DNA of 29,161 bases from a virus: IMG/VR virus record IMGVR_UViG_3300009285_005279, positions 1-29,161 of that record, one strand, 5' to 3'. This document shows, in pieces, positions 1 through 8,551 of this stretch. Numbering within the stretch: position 1 is the first letter of the stretch; every line of letters starts with the position of its first letter. The position numbers and the translations under genes were made by a program. The notes below the pieces were generated by a model. That model was not told the origin of the DNA, made no database searches, and saw only the letters and a program-made list of their open reading frames with translations.

Positions 1-340
1 GATCAGGATCGGGATAGAACGTGCTTACCGTTAAGCCAAATTGTAAAACTGGCTGCCACTCCAATTGTCTGTAATAATTACGCTCGAAGCGTACAAATGG
101 GAAATATTTTAGAAGCGTATTCATGCGCTTTGAAAAACGCGCATGTGTACGAAACTCGGTCATTACTTGTCCTTTTTTGTTCTTCCACCTTATCGCATTA
201 GGGAAGACTGCTGTTATAATGTGTTTTCCGACAGAGCTGTAATTTTCATTGTGTATGCGAAAAAACCAACGACCAAAAGATGTGTTGAAAATCCAAACAA
301 TGTATTTCTGATATTTCTTGAAAAAATACCTATCCAACAT
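1..340 (-). CDS. Hypothetical protein, C-terminus cut by window edge
   Basis: An open frame of 113 codons begins at the ATG at 340 and runs off the left edge without a stop. It overlaps the end of the preceding gene by 11 bases, as is common in phage late operons. The visible part is aromatic and basic, with many Trp, Phe, Tyr and Arg residues (for example RWFFRIHNENY near residues 24-34 and RFERNYYRQLEW near 84-95). There is no signal peptide or clear membrane helix. I do not recognise the family. Its place after the capsid and glycan genes on the same strand suggests a virion or late gene, which is inference. Confidence 0.6.
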   Translation of the reverse strand, partial: MLDRYFFKKYQKYIVWIFNTSFGRWFFRIHNENYSSVGKHIITAVFPNAIRWKNKKGQVMTEFRTHARFSKRMNTLLKYFPFVRFERNYYRQLEWQPVLQFGLTVSTFYPDPD

Positions 341-575
341 ATTTCTGGTCGTCTATCGGCGGATGAGAGAAGCGAGATAGTGATTTATTGAGATATATTC
401 GTATGGCTGACAATGGAGTACCAAAATCAAAAATATAGGTCTTTTCTGACACCTTCTTCATTCTCTTATATTTTTTCTTTTCTTCTTCAATGACAAAATC
501 TCCGTGATAAAATCTCACAAGAACAGATATTTTGAAATCTTCAATAATACGGGATATTTTATAATCTACATACAT
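330..575 (-). CDS. Small hypothetical late protein (81 aa)
   Basis: An 81-residue frame from an ATG at 575 to a TAG at 330. It has a central lysine-rich stretch (EEEKKKYKRMKK, about residues 30-41) and no Cys motif, signal peptide or membrane segment. It lies 18 bases downstream of the cupin gene and overlaps the next gene by 11 bases, so it is probably co-transcribed with both. A plus-strand frame covering 143-391 overlaps this junction and looks like a shadow. The function is unknown; a minor virion or late protein is the simplest guess from position. Confidence 0.55.
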   Translation of the reverse strand: MYVDYKISRIIEDFKISVLVRFYHGDFVIEEEKKKYKRMKKVSEKTYIFDFGTPLSAIRIYLNKSLSRFSHPPIDDQKYVG

Positions 576-593
576 AGTGATAAAAAGCGAGCT

Positions 594-929
594 TTATGCC
601 CGCTTTATTTCATCTTTCGGATCGAACTTCTTTGTACAACACCCCAAAAGAATTGACCCCTGCTCAAGATCAAAAAGATGATAGGCTCCTTTTTTAACGA
701 TCCATTTCCTTAGCGCGGGTATGTCATGCTCCTCACTATTCCCTATGATAACTCTTTTTGCCTTGCCAATCAATAAAAGAAAAATCTCATCCTTTTTTTT
801 ATGGTAATGATCGCCGACAATACAATTATCTTTTGCAATAACTACTTTTGATGTGACAAACTTAGAATCCTCTATCCACTCAATAAGTACCCTTCGATTG
901 TCTTCGTGGGTATAAATCTCCTCTGTCAT
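594..929 (-). CDS. Cupin-fold protein, sugar-modification type
   Basis: A 111-residue protein with the first cupin motif at about residues 40-60 (GDHYHKKKDEIFLLLIGKA: G-x-H-x-H then E and G), giving the His-His-Glu set that usually binds a metal or shapes the pocket. Small single-domain cupins of this kind are common among nucleotide-sugar isomerases and epimerases (FdtA/WxcM-like) in glycan clusters. Its ATG overlaps the stop of the dehydratase gene by 4 bases (ATGA), so translation is probably coupled. A role in modifying the sugar made by the neighbouring enzymes is inferred from fold and context; the exact reaction cannot be read. Confidence 0.7.
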   Translation of the reverse strand: MTEEIYTHEDNRRVLIEWIEDSKFVTSKVVIAKDNCIVGDHYHKKKDEIFLLLIGKAKRVIIGNSEEHDIPALRKWIVKKGAYHLFDLEQGSILLGCCTKKFDPKDEIKRA

Positions 930-1936
930 ATTTTTCCAGTTAATTCACTGTCAACCATAATCTTTATGAGATCATTAAAACGAGTATCTACTTTATAACC
1001 AAGTACTTTTTCAGCTTTTGAATAGTCTCCTTTAAGTAAGTCAACCTCTGCCGGACGCATGAAGTTCTTATCTATTTCGACATATTTCTTCCAATCTAGC
1101 CCTAGATATTCAAACGTAGAAGAAACAAACTCTTCCACAGTGTGGGTTTCTCCTGTTGCTATAACAAAATCATCTGGTTCATCGAGTTGTACCATTTTCC
1201 ATATCCAATAAACATAGCTTTTCGCGTAGCCCCAGTCTCGTATCGCATCAAGATTGCCAAGATAGAGTTTATCTTGTTTCCCCTGCTTAATGGCTACGGC
1301 AGCTTTCACAACCTTCTTTGAGAGGAAATTATCGCCCCTACGAGGGCTTTCATGATTGAATAGTATCCCACAATATATCTTCATCCCATACCCCTCTCGG
1401 TATGCTCTAGCAAGATAATAGGTATATGCCTTTGCACAACCATAGGGACTGCGAGGATAGAATGGTGTCGTTTCCTTTTGCGGCACTTCTTGAACCTTTC
1501 CAAACATTTCTGATGAACACGCTTGGTATATTTTTATAGTAGGATTGACCACGCGAACTGCCTCAATGATACGCGCGAAGCCAATGCCAGTCACTTCTCC
1601 TGTATAGACAGGGATATCGTATGATATGCGAACTTGGCTCATTGCCGCAAAGTTATATATCTCGTCAGGCATTACTTCTTTAATAATCTTTTGAATGTTA
1701 TTGCCATCAAACAAATCCCCATAATGAAGAAAAAAACGCCTGTTAAAAAGAGCTTCCTGATTGATGAGGTGATCTATCCTATAAGTATTTAAGGAACTGG
1801 AACGGCGTAAAACCCCGTGCACTTCGTAATTTTTCTCAAGAAGAAGTTCGGAAAGATAACTTCCGTCCATTCCTGTTACTCCAAAAATAAGAGCTTTCTT
1901 ATTTTGCAAATCTTCCTTTTTTATCTCTTTTTGCAT
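926..1936 (-). CDS. gmd: GDP-mannose 4,6-dehydratase
   Basis: A 336-residue extended short-chain dehydrogenase/reductase. The N-terminal NADP-binding motif GVTGMDGSY is at about residues 19-27, followed by RRSSSLNTYRIDHL, a signature of this dehydratase. The catalytic set is visible as SSEMFG (about 141-146) and Y165-x3-K169 in YGCAK. Length matches the family (about 320-370). It converts GDP-mannose to GDP-4-keto-6-deoxymannose, the branch point to fucose, rhamnose and related deoxy sugars; no GDP-fucose synthase is seen nearby. The start used lies inside the end of the upstream HNH gene (38-base overlap). The enzyme core only begins near residue 13, so a slightly later start is possible. 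Confidence 0.93.
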   Translation of the reverse strand: MQKEIKKEDLQNKKALIFGVTGMDGSYLSELLLEKNYEVHGVLRRSSSLNTYRIDHLINQEALFNRRFFLHYGDLFDGNNIQKIIKEVMPDEIYNFAAMSQVRISYDIPVYTGEVTGIGFARIIEAVRVVNPTIKIYQACSSEMFGKVQEVPQKETTPFYPRSPYGCAKAYTYYLARAYREGYGMKIYCGILFNHESPRRGDNFLSKKVVKAAVAIKQGKQDKLYLGNLDAIRDWGYAKSYVYWIWKMVQLDEPDDFVIATGETHTVEEFVSSTFEYLGLDWKKYVEIDKNFMRPAEVDLLKGDYSKAEKVLGYKVDTRFNDLIKIMVDSELTGKI

Positions 1937-2303
1937 ATTGCATTTCGAGTTTTCTATGCTCGCTATTAGTAAGAATTATTAAATTTTTTATATCATTATT
2001 TTTTGGATTACCATCTATATGATGAATGTGTTCTGATGAATTCAATAATCTTTTTAGATATTTTTCCATTATAAGACGATGAATATACTTATCCGTTTTA
2101 CTATCTCTTAAATATCCATCTGGCCTTGTTTTTATACCACCTTTCCATAAATGATTGTTTTTACCAATGTTCCATTTTGAATAACATTTTCTATTACAAA
2201 ATTCTCTTCTATCCCAATCCCTGTTTCCTTCTGTCTTTCTTGGAATTATTATTTTCGAACATAATTTACAATTTTTCTTTTCATAAAAAACAATCTTAGC
2301 CAT
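1899..2303 (-). CDS. HNH endonuclease with NUMOD3-like motif
   Basis: A 134-residue protein. An N-terminal Cys-rich part (CKLCSK near residues 12-17 and FCNRKCYSKW near 35-44) resembles a small zinc finger. It is followed by a NUMOD3-like DNA-binding stretch (GKNNHLWKGG, about 47-56) and an HNH core with HIHHIDGNPKNNDIKNL (about 92-108) and a late HRK. It sits 6 bases after the stop of a glycosyltransferase gene and runs 38 bases into the dehydratase gene, so it is wedged into a metabolic operon without visibly breaking it. This is typical of free-standing homing endonucleases. The local DNA is notably AT-rich, consistent with recent arrival. Confidence 0.87.
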   Translation of the reverse strand: MAKIVFYEKKNCKLCSKIIIPRKTEGNRDWDRREFCNRKCYSKWNIGKNNHLWKGGIKTRPDGYLRDSKTDKYIHRLIMEKYLKRLLNSSEHIHHIDGNPKNNDIKNLIILTNSEHRKLEMQYAKRDKKGRFAK

Positions 2304-2309
2304 ATAATT

Positions 2310-2969
2310 TTAAATAATAAATTCATTCTCAAGGCGGCCAGGTATGCCAATATGGTAATTATACTTCTTTTTTGCCCAATCTTCTTGCCTAAAAGAATGG
2401 TTTTTAAGCAGAGCAAGATGATAAAACTTATAAGGAAGTATTTTGACTTTCTTATGTGTTTTCCAATAGAGTGCATTACCTTCATCATCGCAAGGCAAAT
2501 CACGAGGCCAATCGCCCTCATAATGAAGGCGTTCCGTCCTTTTAAGAAACTTTGAAAACGACTTATTATACCATGATGTATCATAGTGCCATGAGTCTAT
2601 GAGTTGATAGGGACTGACTGAATAGGCAAGCGTTCCGTCGTCTTTTTCAATCTCTTTAAGGCATAATTCTAGTTGGTCTTGCGGCCACCAGTCATCATCA
2701 TCCAAAAAGAGTATCCAATCCTGCACGGTTCTATCTACCTGAAATTGTCTTAGTTGGGTGAGTTGTCCTGGTATCGTATATCCATCCTGCATGAATTCTA
2801 CCTTACCAGGATTGTCGCCTATGAATTCCATCACTTCTTGCAAGGTCCCATCATCGCTTAATTGAGATACAGAAATGAACATTTTATCCATGAGCGATGC
2901 CACTTGTCGCAAAACTTTACCGATAAATGGCATTCCTTGTTTTACGATAGTATGTGAACAAATTTTCAT
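2310..2969 (-). CDS. Glycosyltransferase family 2-like protein
   Basis: A protein of about 219 residues beginning MKICSHTIVK (an ATG three codons upstream, at 2978, is also possible). The acidic metal- and nucleotide-binding motif is visible as ILFLDDDDWWP at about residues 86-96, the usual place for the DxD of GT-A fold enzymes. The C-terminal half has many Trp, Tyr and His residues and no membrane segment, so a soluble transferase is likely. It starts within the last bases of the FkbM-type gene upstream (4-base overlap). Acceptor and donor sugars cannot be read from sequence. Confidence 0.72.
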   Translation of the reverse strand: MKICSHTIVKQGMPFIGKVLRQVASLMDKMFISVSQLSDDGTLQEVMEFIGDNPGKVEFMQDGYTIPGQLTQLRQFQVDRTVQDWILFLDDDDWWPQDQLELCLKEIEKDDGTLAYSVSPYQLIDSWHYDTSWYNKSFSKFLKRTERLHYEGDWPRDLPCDDEGNALYWKTHKKVKILPYKFYHLALLKNHSFRQEDWAKKKYNYHIGIPGRLENEFII

Positions 2970-3598
2970 ATTCCGCAAATTACATTTTCTTTCGTTGTCG
3001 CTATATGCCTATATCCATGTTCTAATAGATACGATAAAAACTTATCACTGTTTTTTATATATTCAACACAGACAAGTTTTGTTTTTAGTTTCTCAAGGTC
3101 TATTTGTGAAAGTATTTCATAATCCATACCTTCCGCGTCTATTGTTATAAAATCTATCTCCTTAAACTCCTCATCAAGTGAATTGTAAAAACTTTCAAAT
3201 GTCCTCCCAACTACTAATACGCGAGTCCAAAATATTCTTCCCTCCCACTTTCTCCAGCGATAAAGTTCTTCTTCTTTTATCGTTGAGATGAGAGCAATGT
3301 CTTTTTTCTTTAATTTCTTTGAACAGAGCGGGCCTGATTCATGAAGTATGACATTCCCGTCCTTCTCTGTTATGGCGATATTATGAAGTGACACGTTATC
3401 ATTTCCTTTATAAAGATTCGACAATCTTAAAAAGGCTAATATAGACGGCTCAACCATAATCCCTTTCCATCCAAGTTCTGTGAGTTTTCTTGAATTGCTA
3501 AATGTCTTCCCATCATTCGCTCCAATATCCAAAACAGTACCGATATGTCCGTTAAAATAATTGAGGATTATTTCTTCTTCGTTATTTTGGCTATACAT
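2966..3598 (-). CDS. FkbM-family methyltransferase
   Basis: A 210-residue S-adenosylmethionine-dependent methyltransferase. Motif I is VLDIGANDGKTFSN (about residues 22-35) and the acidic ribose-binding motif follows as GIMVEPS. Further on, EIDFITIDAEGMDYEIL (about 145-161) is the IDxEGxExxIL signature of the FkbM family, which usually O-methylates sugars or polyketides. It overlaps the preceding methyltransferase gene by 31 bases. One of two FkbM-type genes in this operon, it probably caps or decorates a glycan; the acceptor is unknown. Confidence 0.85.
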   Translation of the reverse strand: MYSQNNEEEIILNYFNGHIGTVLDIGANDGKTFSNSRKLTELGWKGIMVEPSILAFLRLSNLYKGNDNVSLHNIAITEKDGNVILHESGPLCSKKLKKKDIALISTIKEEELYRWRKWEGRIFWTRVLVVGRTFESFYNSLDEEFKEIDFITIDAEGMDYEILSQIDLEKLKTKLVCVEYIKNSDKFLSYLLEHGYRHIATTKENVICGI

Positions 3599-4242
3599 AA
3601 TAAATAGATTGATATTTTTTCAATATCATATTCAGGAATAAGCGGATTAAGAATGGAACGCACAGAATCTTCATTGTAATTCCTTAGATGTTCTTTTGTC
3701 TCATCATTCCCCATGCACCCATTAAGAAATGTCATATAGAGCAAGCCGCCATTTTTTGTTTTTTCACTACATTTTTTTATGAGCCAAGAATCATCTTCGA
3801 CGTGTTCCAAAACATCATTGACGATGACCATATCAAACTCATCTTGAATAATGTTTATATTTTTTATGTCATCCGCAATGCCATAGATGCCATATTCGTT
3901 TTTCATTCTTTCAATGGCAATTTTTGACAAGTCTATCCCAAAGAATCGTGATTCAGGTAATATCGTTTTTATGCCATACAAGAGCCGTCCATTGCCGGAA
4001 CCAATATCAAGAACTGATTTTGGTTTATACATATTCGCGTACCAAAAAGCCCTGTTGACTGAATGTTTATCATGAGGTCGCAAGCCGTAAAATGCTTCAT
4101 CCCAATACTCTTTCTTTATGACATTTTGGACCGTAGCAGCTATGAAAGACTTTTTATCATCATGCCGCCATTTCGACCAAACAGTATCCCAGTATTCAGG
4201 TGTATTGCAGTGTTCTATAATTTCCTTCTCCATAATTGCCAT
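3568..4242 (-). CDS. Class I SAM-dependent methyltransferase
   Basis: A 224-residue protein with a Rossmann-type motif I, SVLDIGSGNGRLLYG, at about residues 75-89. The adenosine-binding acidic loop is FFGIDLS, and the post-motif FDMVIVNDVLEHVEDD (about 135-150) is typical of the Methyltransf_11/23 families. The N-terminal 70 residues contain several Trp and Asp residues and may bind the substrate. It overlaps both neighbours by about 30 bases, so it is part of one translationally coupled chain. Sugar methylation is inferred from context only. Confidence 0.82.
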   Translation of the reverse strand: MAIMEKEIIEHCNTPEYWDTVWSKWRHDDKKSFIAATVQNVIKKEYWDEAFYGLRPHDKHSVNRAFWYANMYKPKSVLDIGSGNGRLLYGIKTILPESRFFGIDLSKIAIERMKNEYGIYGIADDIKNINIIQDEFDMVIVNDVLEHVEDDSWLIKKCSEKTKNGGLLYMTFLNGCMGNDETKEHLRNYNEDSVRSILNPLIPEYDIEKISIYLLCIAKITKKK

Positions 4243-4796
4243 TTATCGTTTAATATCCGTTCATGATTCAATGAGAGGATATGTTGACACTCACTGTAAT
4301 ATCCTAAAAGTTCAGGAACTTTGTGAAATTGTACGAGTATCTCACCTATACCGTTTATCATATCGTTCTCATAGAGGTCTTTTATAATGTCATACTCACA
4401 ACCCTCACAATTCAATTTCAATACATCGATTTTATATCCATCGAGCCGTTTTGACGCTTTGACGCTTTTCACTTCTATTGGCACACACACTGTTTTTTTA
4501 TTTTTTTTATACCATGATTCATAAATAGTCGAACCGTCTTCATTGAGATAAAGCAATGGACTTTCAATGTTTGAGAGTGCGCATTCCTCCACAAAAATAC
4601 GTTCTTCCTTCTTAAATCTTTTTTTAATAACGTCACAATAGACGGGATGTGGTTCAAATATAAGAATTGAACATTTGAACATATCAAACATTCTTTTTGC
4701 GTATTCGCCATTATACCCACCAACATCGACAATAAAGGAATTATAATTAAGATTTCTATCATGATGGGCGATAATCGTATCAAGAGACATCTTCAT
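4215..4796 (-). CDS. FkbM-family methyltransferase, second copy
   Basis: A 193-residue methyltransferase with motif I IVDVGGYNGEYAKR at about residues 22-35 and the binding loop LIFEPHPV. The FkbM signature is VLKLNCEGCEYDII at about residues 124-137. It is shorter at the N-terminus than the other FkbM-type gene (2966-3598), and the two differ in sequence, so they are not a recent duplication. Its ATG overlaps the previous stop by 4 bases. It probably methylates a second position on the same glycan, which is inference. Confidence 0.83.
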   Translation of the reverse strand: MKMSLDTIIAHHDRNLNYNSFIVDVGGYNGEYAKRMFDMFKCSILIFEPHPVYCDVIKKRFKKEERIFVEECALSNIESPLLYLNEDGSTIYESWYKKNKKTVCVPIEVKSVKASKRLDGYKIDVLKLNCEGCEYDIIKDLYENDMINGIGEILVQFHKVPELLGYYSECQHILSLNHERILNDKWQLWRRKL

Positions 4797-5371
4797 ATAA
4801 TTCTTTTTGCTATAACGAGTATATTGGGGAATCTGTATCGTGTCCTTTTTTCTCCATAGCGTATATAGCTGTGTTTTTGTTTTATAAGTTCAATATAAAA
4901 TCCAATCTTGGGTAGTATGTCTTGAAACTTTTCCTTGTACCACGCGCTCTTATGATATGCCCAATCAGCTTCTTGTGAACCATAGGCGTGTTTTGCAAGA
5001 TGCTCCTTGTCAGCCCAGTATTTCTTTTCATTCCATACCTCACAGATTCTTCCAAAATCAGGTGTTTCTACTGTTAATCTTCCGCCAATCATCAGCCATG
5101 ATTTCCAAAGTTTCAAAACTTCTATTGATTCATCATATCCAAAGTGTTCAAGAAGATGATGAGAGCGCACTTCCTCAAGATTGCTAAATGTCATCGTTCT
5201 GAAATCACCAACAATATCAACAAATTGATGCGGCTCTATGTCAATGCGCGTATATCCAGGTACGGGCTTATTTCCACTTCCAATTTCAAGTCTTGTAACA
5301 TTGGAAATATCTATGCCATTTTTTGTATTCACCCCTGATGTTCCGGTAGGAGCGATAGCCGTGCTTGTCAT
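4793..5371 (-). CDS. Small SAM-dependent methyltransferase
   Basis: A 192-residue protein with the motif RLEIGSGNKPVPGYTRIDI (about residues 27-45). This LxIGSGxxPxxGYxxxD pattern belongs to a methyltransferase group common in glycan clusters. It is followed by HHLLEHFGYDE, the usual late motif, and VETPDFGRI. The first 25 residues are low in hydrophobics and rich in Thr, Gly and Ser. The chosen ATG at 5371 makes an 86-base overlap with the upstream glycosyltransferase, which is unusually long, so the true start may lie closer to residue 22. Its target is unknown. Confidence 0.72.
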   Translation of the reverse strand: MTSTAIAPTGTSGVNTKNGIDISNVTRLEIGSGNKPVPGYTRIDIEPHQFVDIVGDFRTMTFSNLEEVRSHHLLEHFGYDESIEVLKLWKSWLMIGGRLTVETPDFGRICEVWNEKKYWADKEHLAKHAYGSQEADWAYHKSAWYKEKFQDILPKIGFYIELIKQKHSYIRYGEKRTRYRFPNILVIAKRII

Positions 5372-5972
5372 AAAACTTTTCCTTGTTAAGAGTAGAAATA
5401 TAATTCCATTGTTTCATATTATGTTCTCGTGTCTTTCCGAAAAGATGGCACGTTCGTATCCGTTTCAGCGTAATTGACGAGAGACCGTTGAGTTTAATAC
5501 GCCATGCAAAATCCAAATCATCAACACTCCATTCGAATCTCTCATCAAAAATGCCTATCGATTGAAATATATCCATTCTAAATACGGCATTCGGCCCATA
5601 AAGCAACGGGACGAATCCTTCATCGTCTTTTGTCATATCAACCGCTTTTTTGAAGACATCCATATCATCCGTTTCAACATATCCACCAGAAACACAATGA
5701 TTACTTTTCAATGCTTCGCAAACATCTTCGAGCCAACCTTCTGAAAATACGAGATCGTCATTAAACACGCCAAACGCATATCCCTCCCTCTTTGATAAAA
5801 GAGGGCGCAATATCTTGTTTATCTCAATAGCTCCGTACGAACTTCCATCGATAATATGAAGAGTAAGTTTTGAGAAATTCTTTGTTGTTTCAAAAAAACT
5901 CTTCTTAAAGTTTTCAAGAATATGCGGATATTTTGATTGAACGACAATATGAATGTCAGAATTGATAGTCAT
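5286..5972 (-). CDS. Glycosyltransferase family 2-like protein
   Basis: About 228 residues from the ATG at 5972 (MTINSDIHIVV); an ATG at 6005 would add 11 residues but lengthen the overlap with the gene before. The donor-binding acidic motif is FGVFNDDLVFSEGWL near the middle, and the later WSVDDLDFAWRIK corresponds to the ED-type catalytic region of GT2 enzymes. No membrane helix is present. It is the third of three consecutive GT2-type genes here, so the operon could build a short oligosaccharide. Specificity is not readable. Confidence 0.72.
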   Translation of the reverse strand: MTINSDIHIVVQSKYPHILENFKKSFFETTKNFSKLTLHIIDGSSYGAIEINKILRPLLSKREGYAFGVFNDDLVFSEGWLEDVCEALKSNHCVSGGYVETDDMDVFKKAVDMTKDDEGFVPLLYGPNAVFRMDIFQSIGIFDERFEWSVDDLDFAWRIKLNGLSSITLKRIRTCHLFGKTREHNMKQWNYISTLNKEKFYDKHGYRSYRNIRGEYKKWHRYFQCYKT

Positions 5973-6555
5973 GTTTTCTGTTATTATCTTTTCGCAATTC
6001 TCCAAGATGATAAAAGTGATTGCTCAATGTATAGCATTTATGAGACCTAATACGGCTTCCGCAAAGAGCAAGTGTTTCAGTACCATAAATACCGCTCCAT
6101 GAAACAGCATCCGTATTTCTAAAAAGACGTTTGATAATAAGTCCTGATTGGGATGTTTTCTTGCTTATATGAATGAATGGGATTGAAACGATATTGTCGC
6201 CCCCGTTTTTTATTACATCGCATATTTCTTCCATTAGTACATCTGGGAATAGTTCGTCATCATCTATTTTGAGAATCCACTCTGATTTTGTTTCTTTCTT
6301 CATTTGATTAAGAAGTCGCGTCAATTCCCTGTCTTTCTCTGAACCAGTCCATATTTCACCAAGATGTTGAATATCGAATTGCTTGATGATGGCTTTTGGG
6401 AATCGATCCTTTACAAATTCAACCGTTCCGTCAGTCGATCCCGTATCATAAACGATTATTTCATTTGAATAGTCATATACGGAGTCAAGCGTCTCTTTTA
6501 TAAACGCCGTCTTTCCATTAAGTGTCATCATGTTTATAGCGAGATTCATAATCAA
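5956..6555 (-). CDS. Glycosyltransferase family 2
   Basis: A 199-residue GT-A fold protein. The nucleotide-binding start is LAINMMTLNGKTAFIKETLDS; EIIVYDTGSTDGTVEFV (about residues 32-48) is the classical GT2 DxGSxDGT motif, and WILKIDDDELFPD (about 93-105) holds the metal-binding DDD. It is short compared with full GT2 enzymes and has no C-terminal membrane segment. Its ATG overlaps the previous stop by 4 bases. Clear family assignment; acceptor unknown. Confidence 0.85.
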   Translation of the reverse strand: MIMNLAINMMTLNGKTAFIKETLDSVYDYSNEIIVYDTGSTDGTVEFVKDRFPKAIIKQFDIQHLGEIWTGSEKDRELTRLLNQMKKETKSEWILKIDDDELFPDVLMEEICDVIKNGGDNIVSIPFIHISKKTSQSGLIIKRLFRNTDAVSWSGIYGTETLALCGSRIRSHKCYTLSNHFYHLGELRKDNNRKHDYQF

Positions 6556-7253
6556 TTATTGATGCAAAGTTCCGAACCGTCCGAAAAAATCTTTTTTATT
6601 GAAACGCGTTCTTTATGATTGTACCCTTTTTTGAACCCAATATCATGAGCTTTCGGCTCATGTTCCATGGTCGCCATCAAATATCCGCAACGGACAAAAA
6701 CATCGTTCCACAAACTTCCTGCAATGCTATGATTACGAAACAACCCTATTTTGAAAAAATCTTCTCTCCTCATAACCCATGAATTGCTTCCCGCTCTCAT
6801 ATTGAGAAGATATTTTTTACCGTTTACTTCAATCTCTCCCATCCAATGTCTATGATTTCTATGTTCTCTATCTGTGCGCAATGGAGTCATAAGAATCTTC
6901 CTATCAGGATTCTGCTCAAGAACAGAGATACATTCTTCCAGCCATCCTTGCTTATACTCAATATCGTTATCGGTGAAAACAAGATACTCCCCGACAGAAA
7001 GATGAACGCCGATATTTCTTCCATAGCCAAAATATAAATTTTCAGAATTGCGAATATAGTGATGAATCTTTTTTTCATTACATAATCCAAGAAGATACTG
7101 TGAATCTTCTAATGAACCCCCATTGTCACACACGATAATTTCCACCTGAAGATGCTTTGTTGTTTCAATCAATGATTGATAACAACGTCGCATTACTTCT
7201 GATCGTTGTTCGTTCATTGACCAATGGGTTGAGATAATTGAAATTTTCTCCAT
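6552..7253 (-). CDS. Glycosyltransferase family 2
   Basis: A 233-residue GT2 protein. IEIIVCDNGG-like donor-binding sequence lies at about residues 38-46. YGRNIGVHLSVGEYLVFTDNDIEYKQ follows near 75-100, giving the R-N-x-G element and the DND metal site. Later VMRREDFFKIGLF and the LWNDVFVRC region fit the acceptor side of the fold. It overlaps the amidotransferase gene by 40 bases at its start. Together with the next two genes it forms a run of three GT2-type genes. Confidence 0.85.
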   Translation of the reverse strand: MEKISIISTHWSMNEQRSEVMRRCYQSLIETTKHLQVEIIVCDNGGSLEDSQYLLGLCNEKKIHHYIRNSENLYFGYGRNIGVHLSVGEYLVFTDNDIEYKQGWLEECISVLEQNPDRKILMTPLRTDREHRNHRHWMGEIEVNGKKYLLNMRAGSNSWVMRREDFFKIGLFRNHSIAGSLWNDVFVRCGYLMATMEHEPKAHDIGFKKGYNHKERVSIKKIFSDGSELCINN

Positions 7254-8551
7254 ATCTTATATTGAAAATCAAGATATTTATCCTTTGAGTATTTATCGCT
7301 TTCGCCAAGAAACTCATTGACACGGCAATAGAGCCCTTTCTTCTCGATATGTTTATAATCGGGATTTCTCTTTTCTAAAATCCTGCGCAGAATAACCTTT
7401 GTTTCAAGTCCATTGATTTTAAGCTCATCAGGCAATGAGTAGGCAAATTCTATGATTCGTTTATCAAGAAACGGACAACGATTCTCAATACCAAACGCAC
7501 TACTCATCCTGTCTCCCATGCGAAGAAGTTCTTGCATGTTTCCGTTAAACTCATTCCATCCATATTCACTTACTGACATGGCTGGCTCAAACATTTTTTT
7601 GTATGACGGAAACTCCTTTTGCGCCAAATGATTGAAGTGAGGAGCGACATACCTTACATACCCGCCAAAGAGTTCGTCAGCTCCCTCTCCCGACAGAACG
7701 ACTTTCACTTTTTTTGATGCTTCTTTGGCAAGTTTCCACAAACCAAATGGCGAAAAACTTGAGGCAGGATAATCGAGGTGGTAGATGATGTCTTCTGCTT
7801 TTTCGAGAAATTCTTCTTTGTAATCATATCTGTCTTCATAGGAATAGGTATATTCAAAATCATGAAATGTCTTGATAAGTGAGGAATCAATGCCACCTGA
7901 ATAATAGAGGGCGTATGGAACGTCAGATTTCGTCCTTAGACGCACGGAATCATCAAGGAGATACTCTAGCTCTTCTTGGGCGTCAAAAATGCTTATATCG
8001 CGTTTTATTGGCTCCCAGTAGCGCTTTATATCAAGAAAACCTGTCTTTATATCATAAATGCCGTAATGAGCAGGTTTTAATTCCTTACAATCCCAAAAAA
8101 GAGCTTTTGCCTCTGATGCGAAACAAAATGGATTTTCTTTATAATAAAGTGGCTTCTCTCCCGCACTATCGCGCGCGAAAAATATCTTCTCACCATCATA
8201 AATGGCAAAGGCAAACATCCCGTTGAAACGGTCGAGGCATCCAACGCTCCATTCCTTCCATGCCTTGAATAGAACTTCAGTATCAGACTTTGTTTTGAAC
8301 TCATGTTTCTCTCTGAGTTCATTTTTAAGTTCTTCATAGTTATATATTTCACCATTGAAAGAAAGATACGAGCCATCTTCTTCGTAAAGGCAAAGATTGT
8401 CTGATTCTAAATCAAGGATTGAGAGACGCCCCATCCCTATTGCGAATCCGTTTTTTTCAGCAGTTCTCGTTCCGTCAGGCGAGCGATGAATCATCGCCTG
8501 AAGCATCGAATCGACTTTCTCTATTGAATACGCGCCAGCTATACTGCACAT
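7214..8551 (-). CDS. Asparagine synthase-like glutamine amidotransferase
   Basis: I start at the ATG at 8551 because glutamine-hydrolysing enzymes of this family need Cys directly after Met (MCSIAGAYS); a longer frame starting at 8566 would block that residue. The glutaminase half shows HRSPDGTRT, GRLSILDL and NGEIYNYEEL. The synthetase half has the ATP pyrophosphatase loop YYSGGIDSS (about residues 216-224) and SGEGADELFGGY. At 445 residues it is shorter than AsnB (about 550). Within a sugar operon beside a nucleotide-sugar dehydrogenase, amidation of a uronic acid is more likely than asparagine supply. That is inference, with precedent in O-antigen clusters. Confidence 0.88.
   Translation of the reverse strand: MCSIAGAYSIEKVDSMLQAMIHRSPDGTRTAEKNGFAIGMGRLSILDLESDNLCLYEEDGSYLSFNGEIYNYEELKNELREKHEFKTKSDTEVLFKAWKEWSVGCLDRFNGMFAFAIYDGEKIFFARDSAGEKPLYYKENPFCFASEAKALFWDCKELKPAHYGIYDIKTGFLDIKRYWEPIKRDISIFDAQEELEYLLDDSVRLRTKSDVPYALYYSGGIDSSLIKTFHDFEYTYSYEDRYDYKEEFLEKAEDIIYHLDYPASSFSPFGLWKLAKEASKKVKVVLSGEGADELFGGYVRYVAPHFNHLAQKEFPSYKKMFEPAMSVSEYGWNEFNGNMQELLRMGDRMSSAFGIENRCPFLDKRIIEFAYSLPDELKINGLETKVILRRILEKRNPDYKHIEKKGLYCRVNEFLGESDKYSKDKYLDFQYKIWRKFQLSQPIGQ

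Noticed and set aside
143-391. Plus-strand frame of 82 codons at the left edge
   Set aside because: The opposite strand carries a chain of overlapping genes here (330-575 and the partial gene starting at 340); this frame is a shadow.
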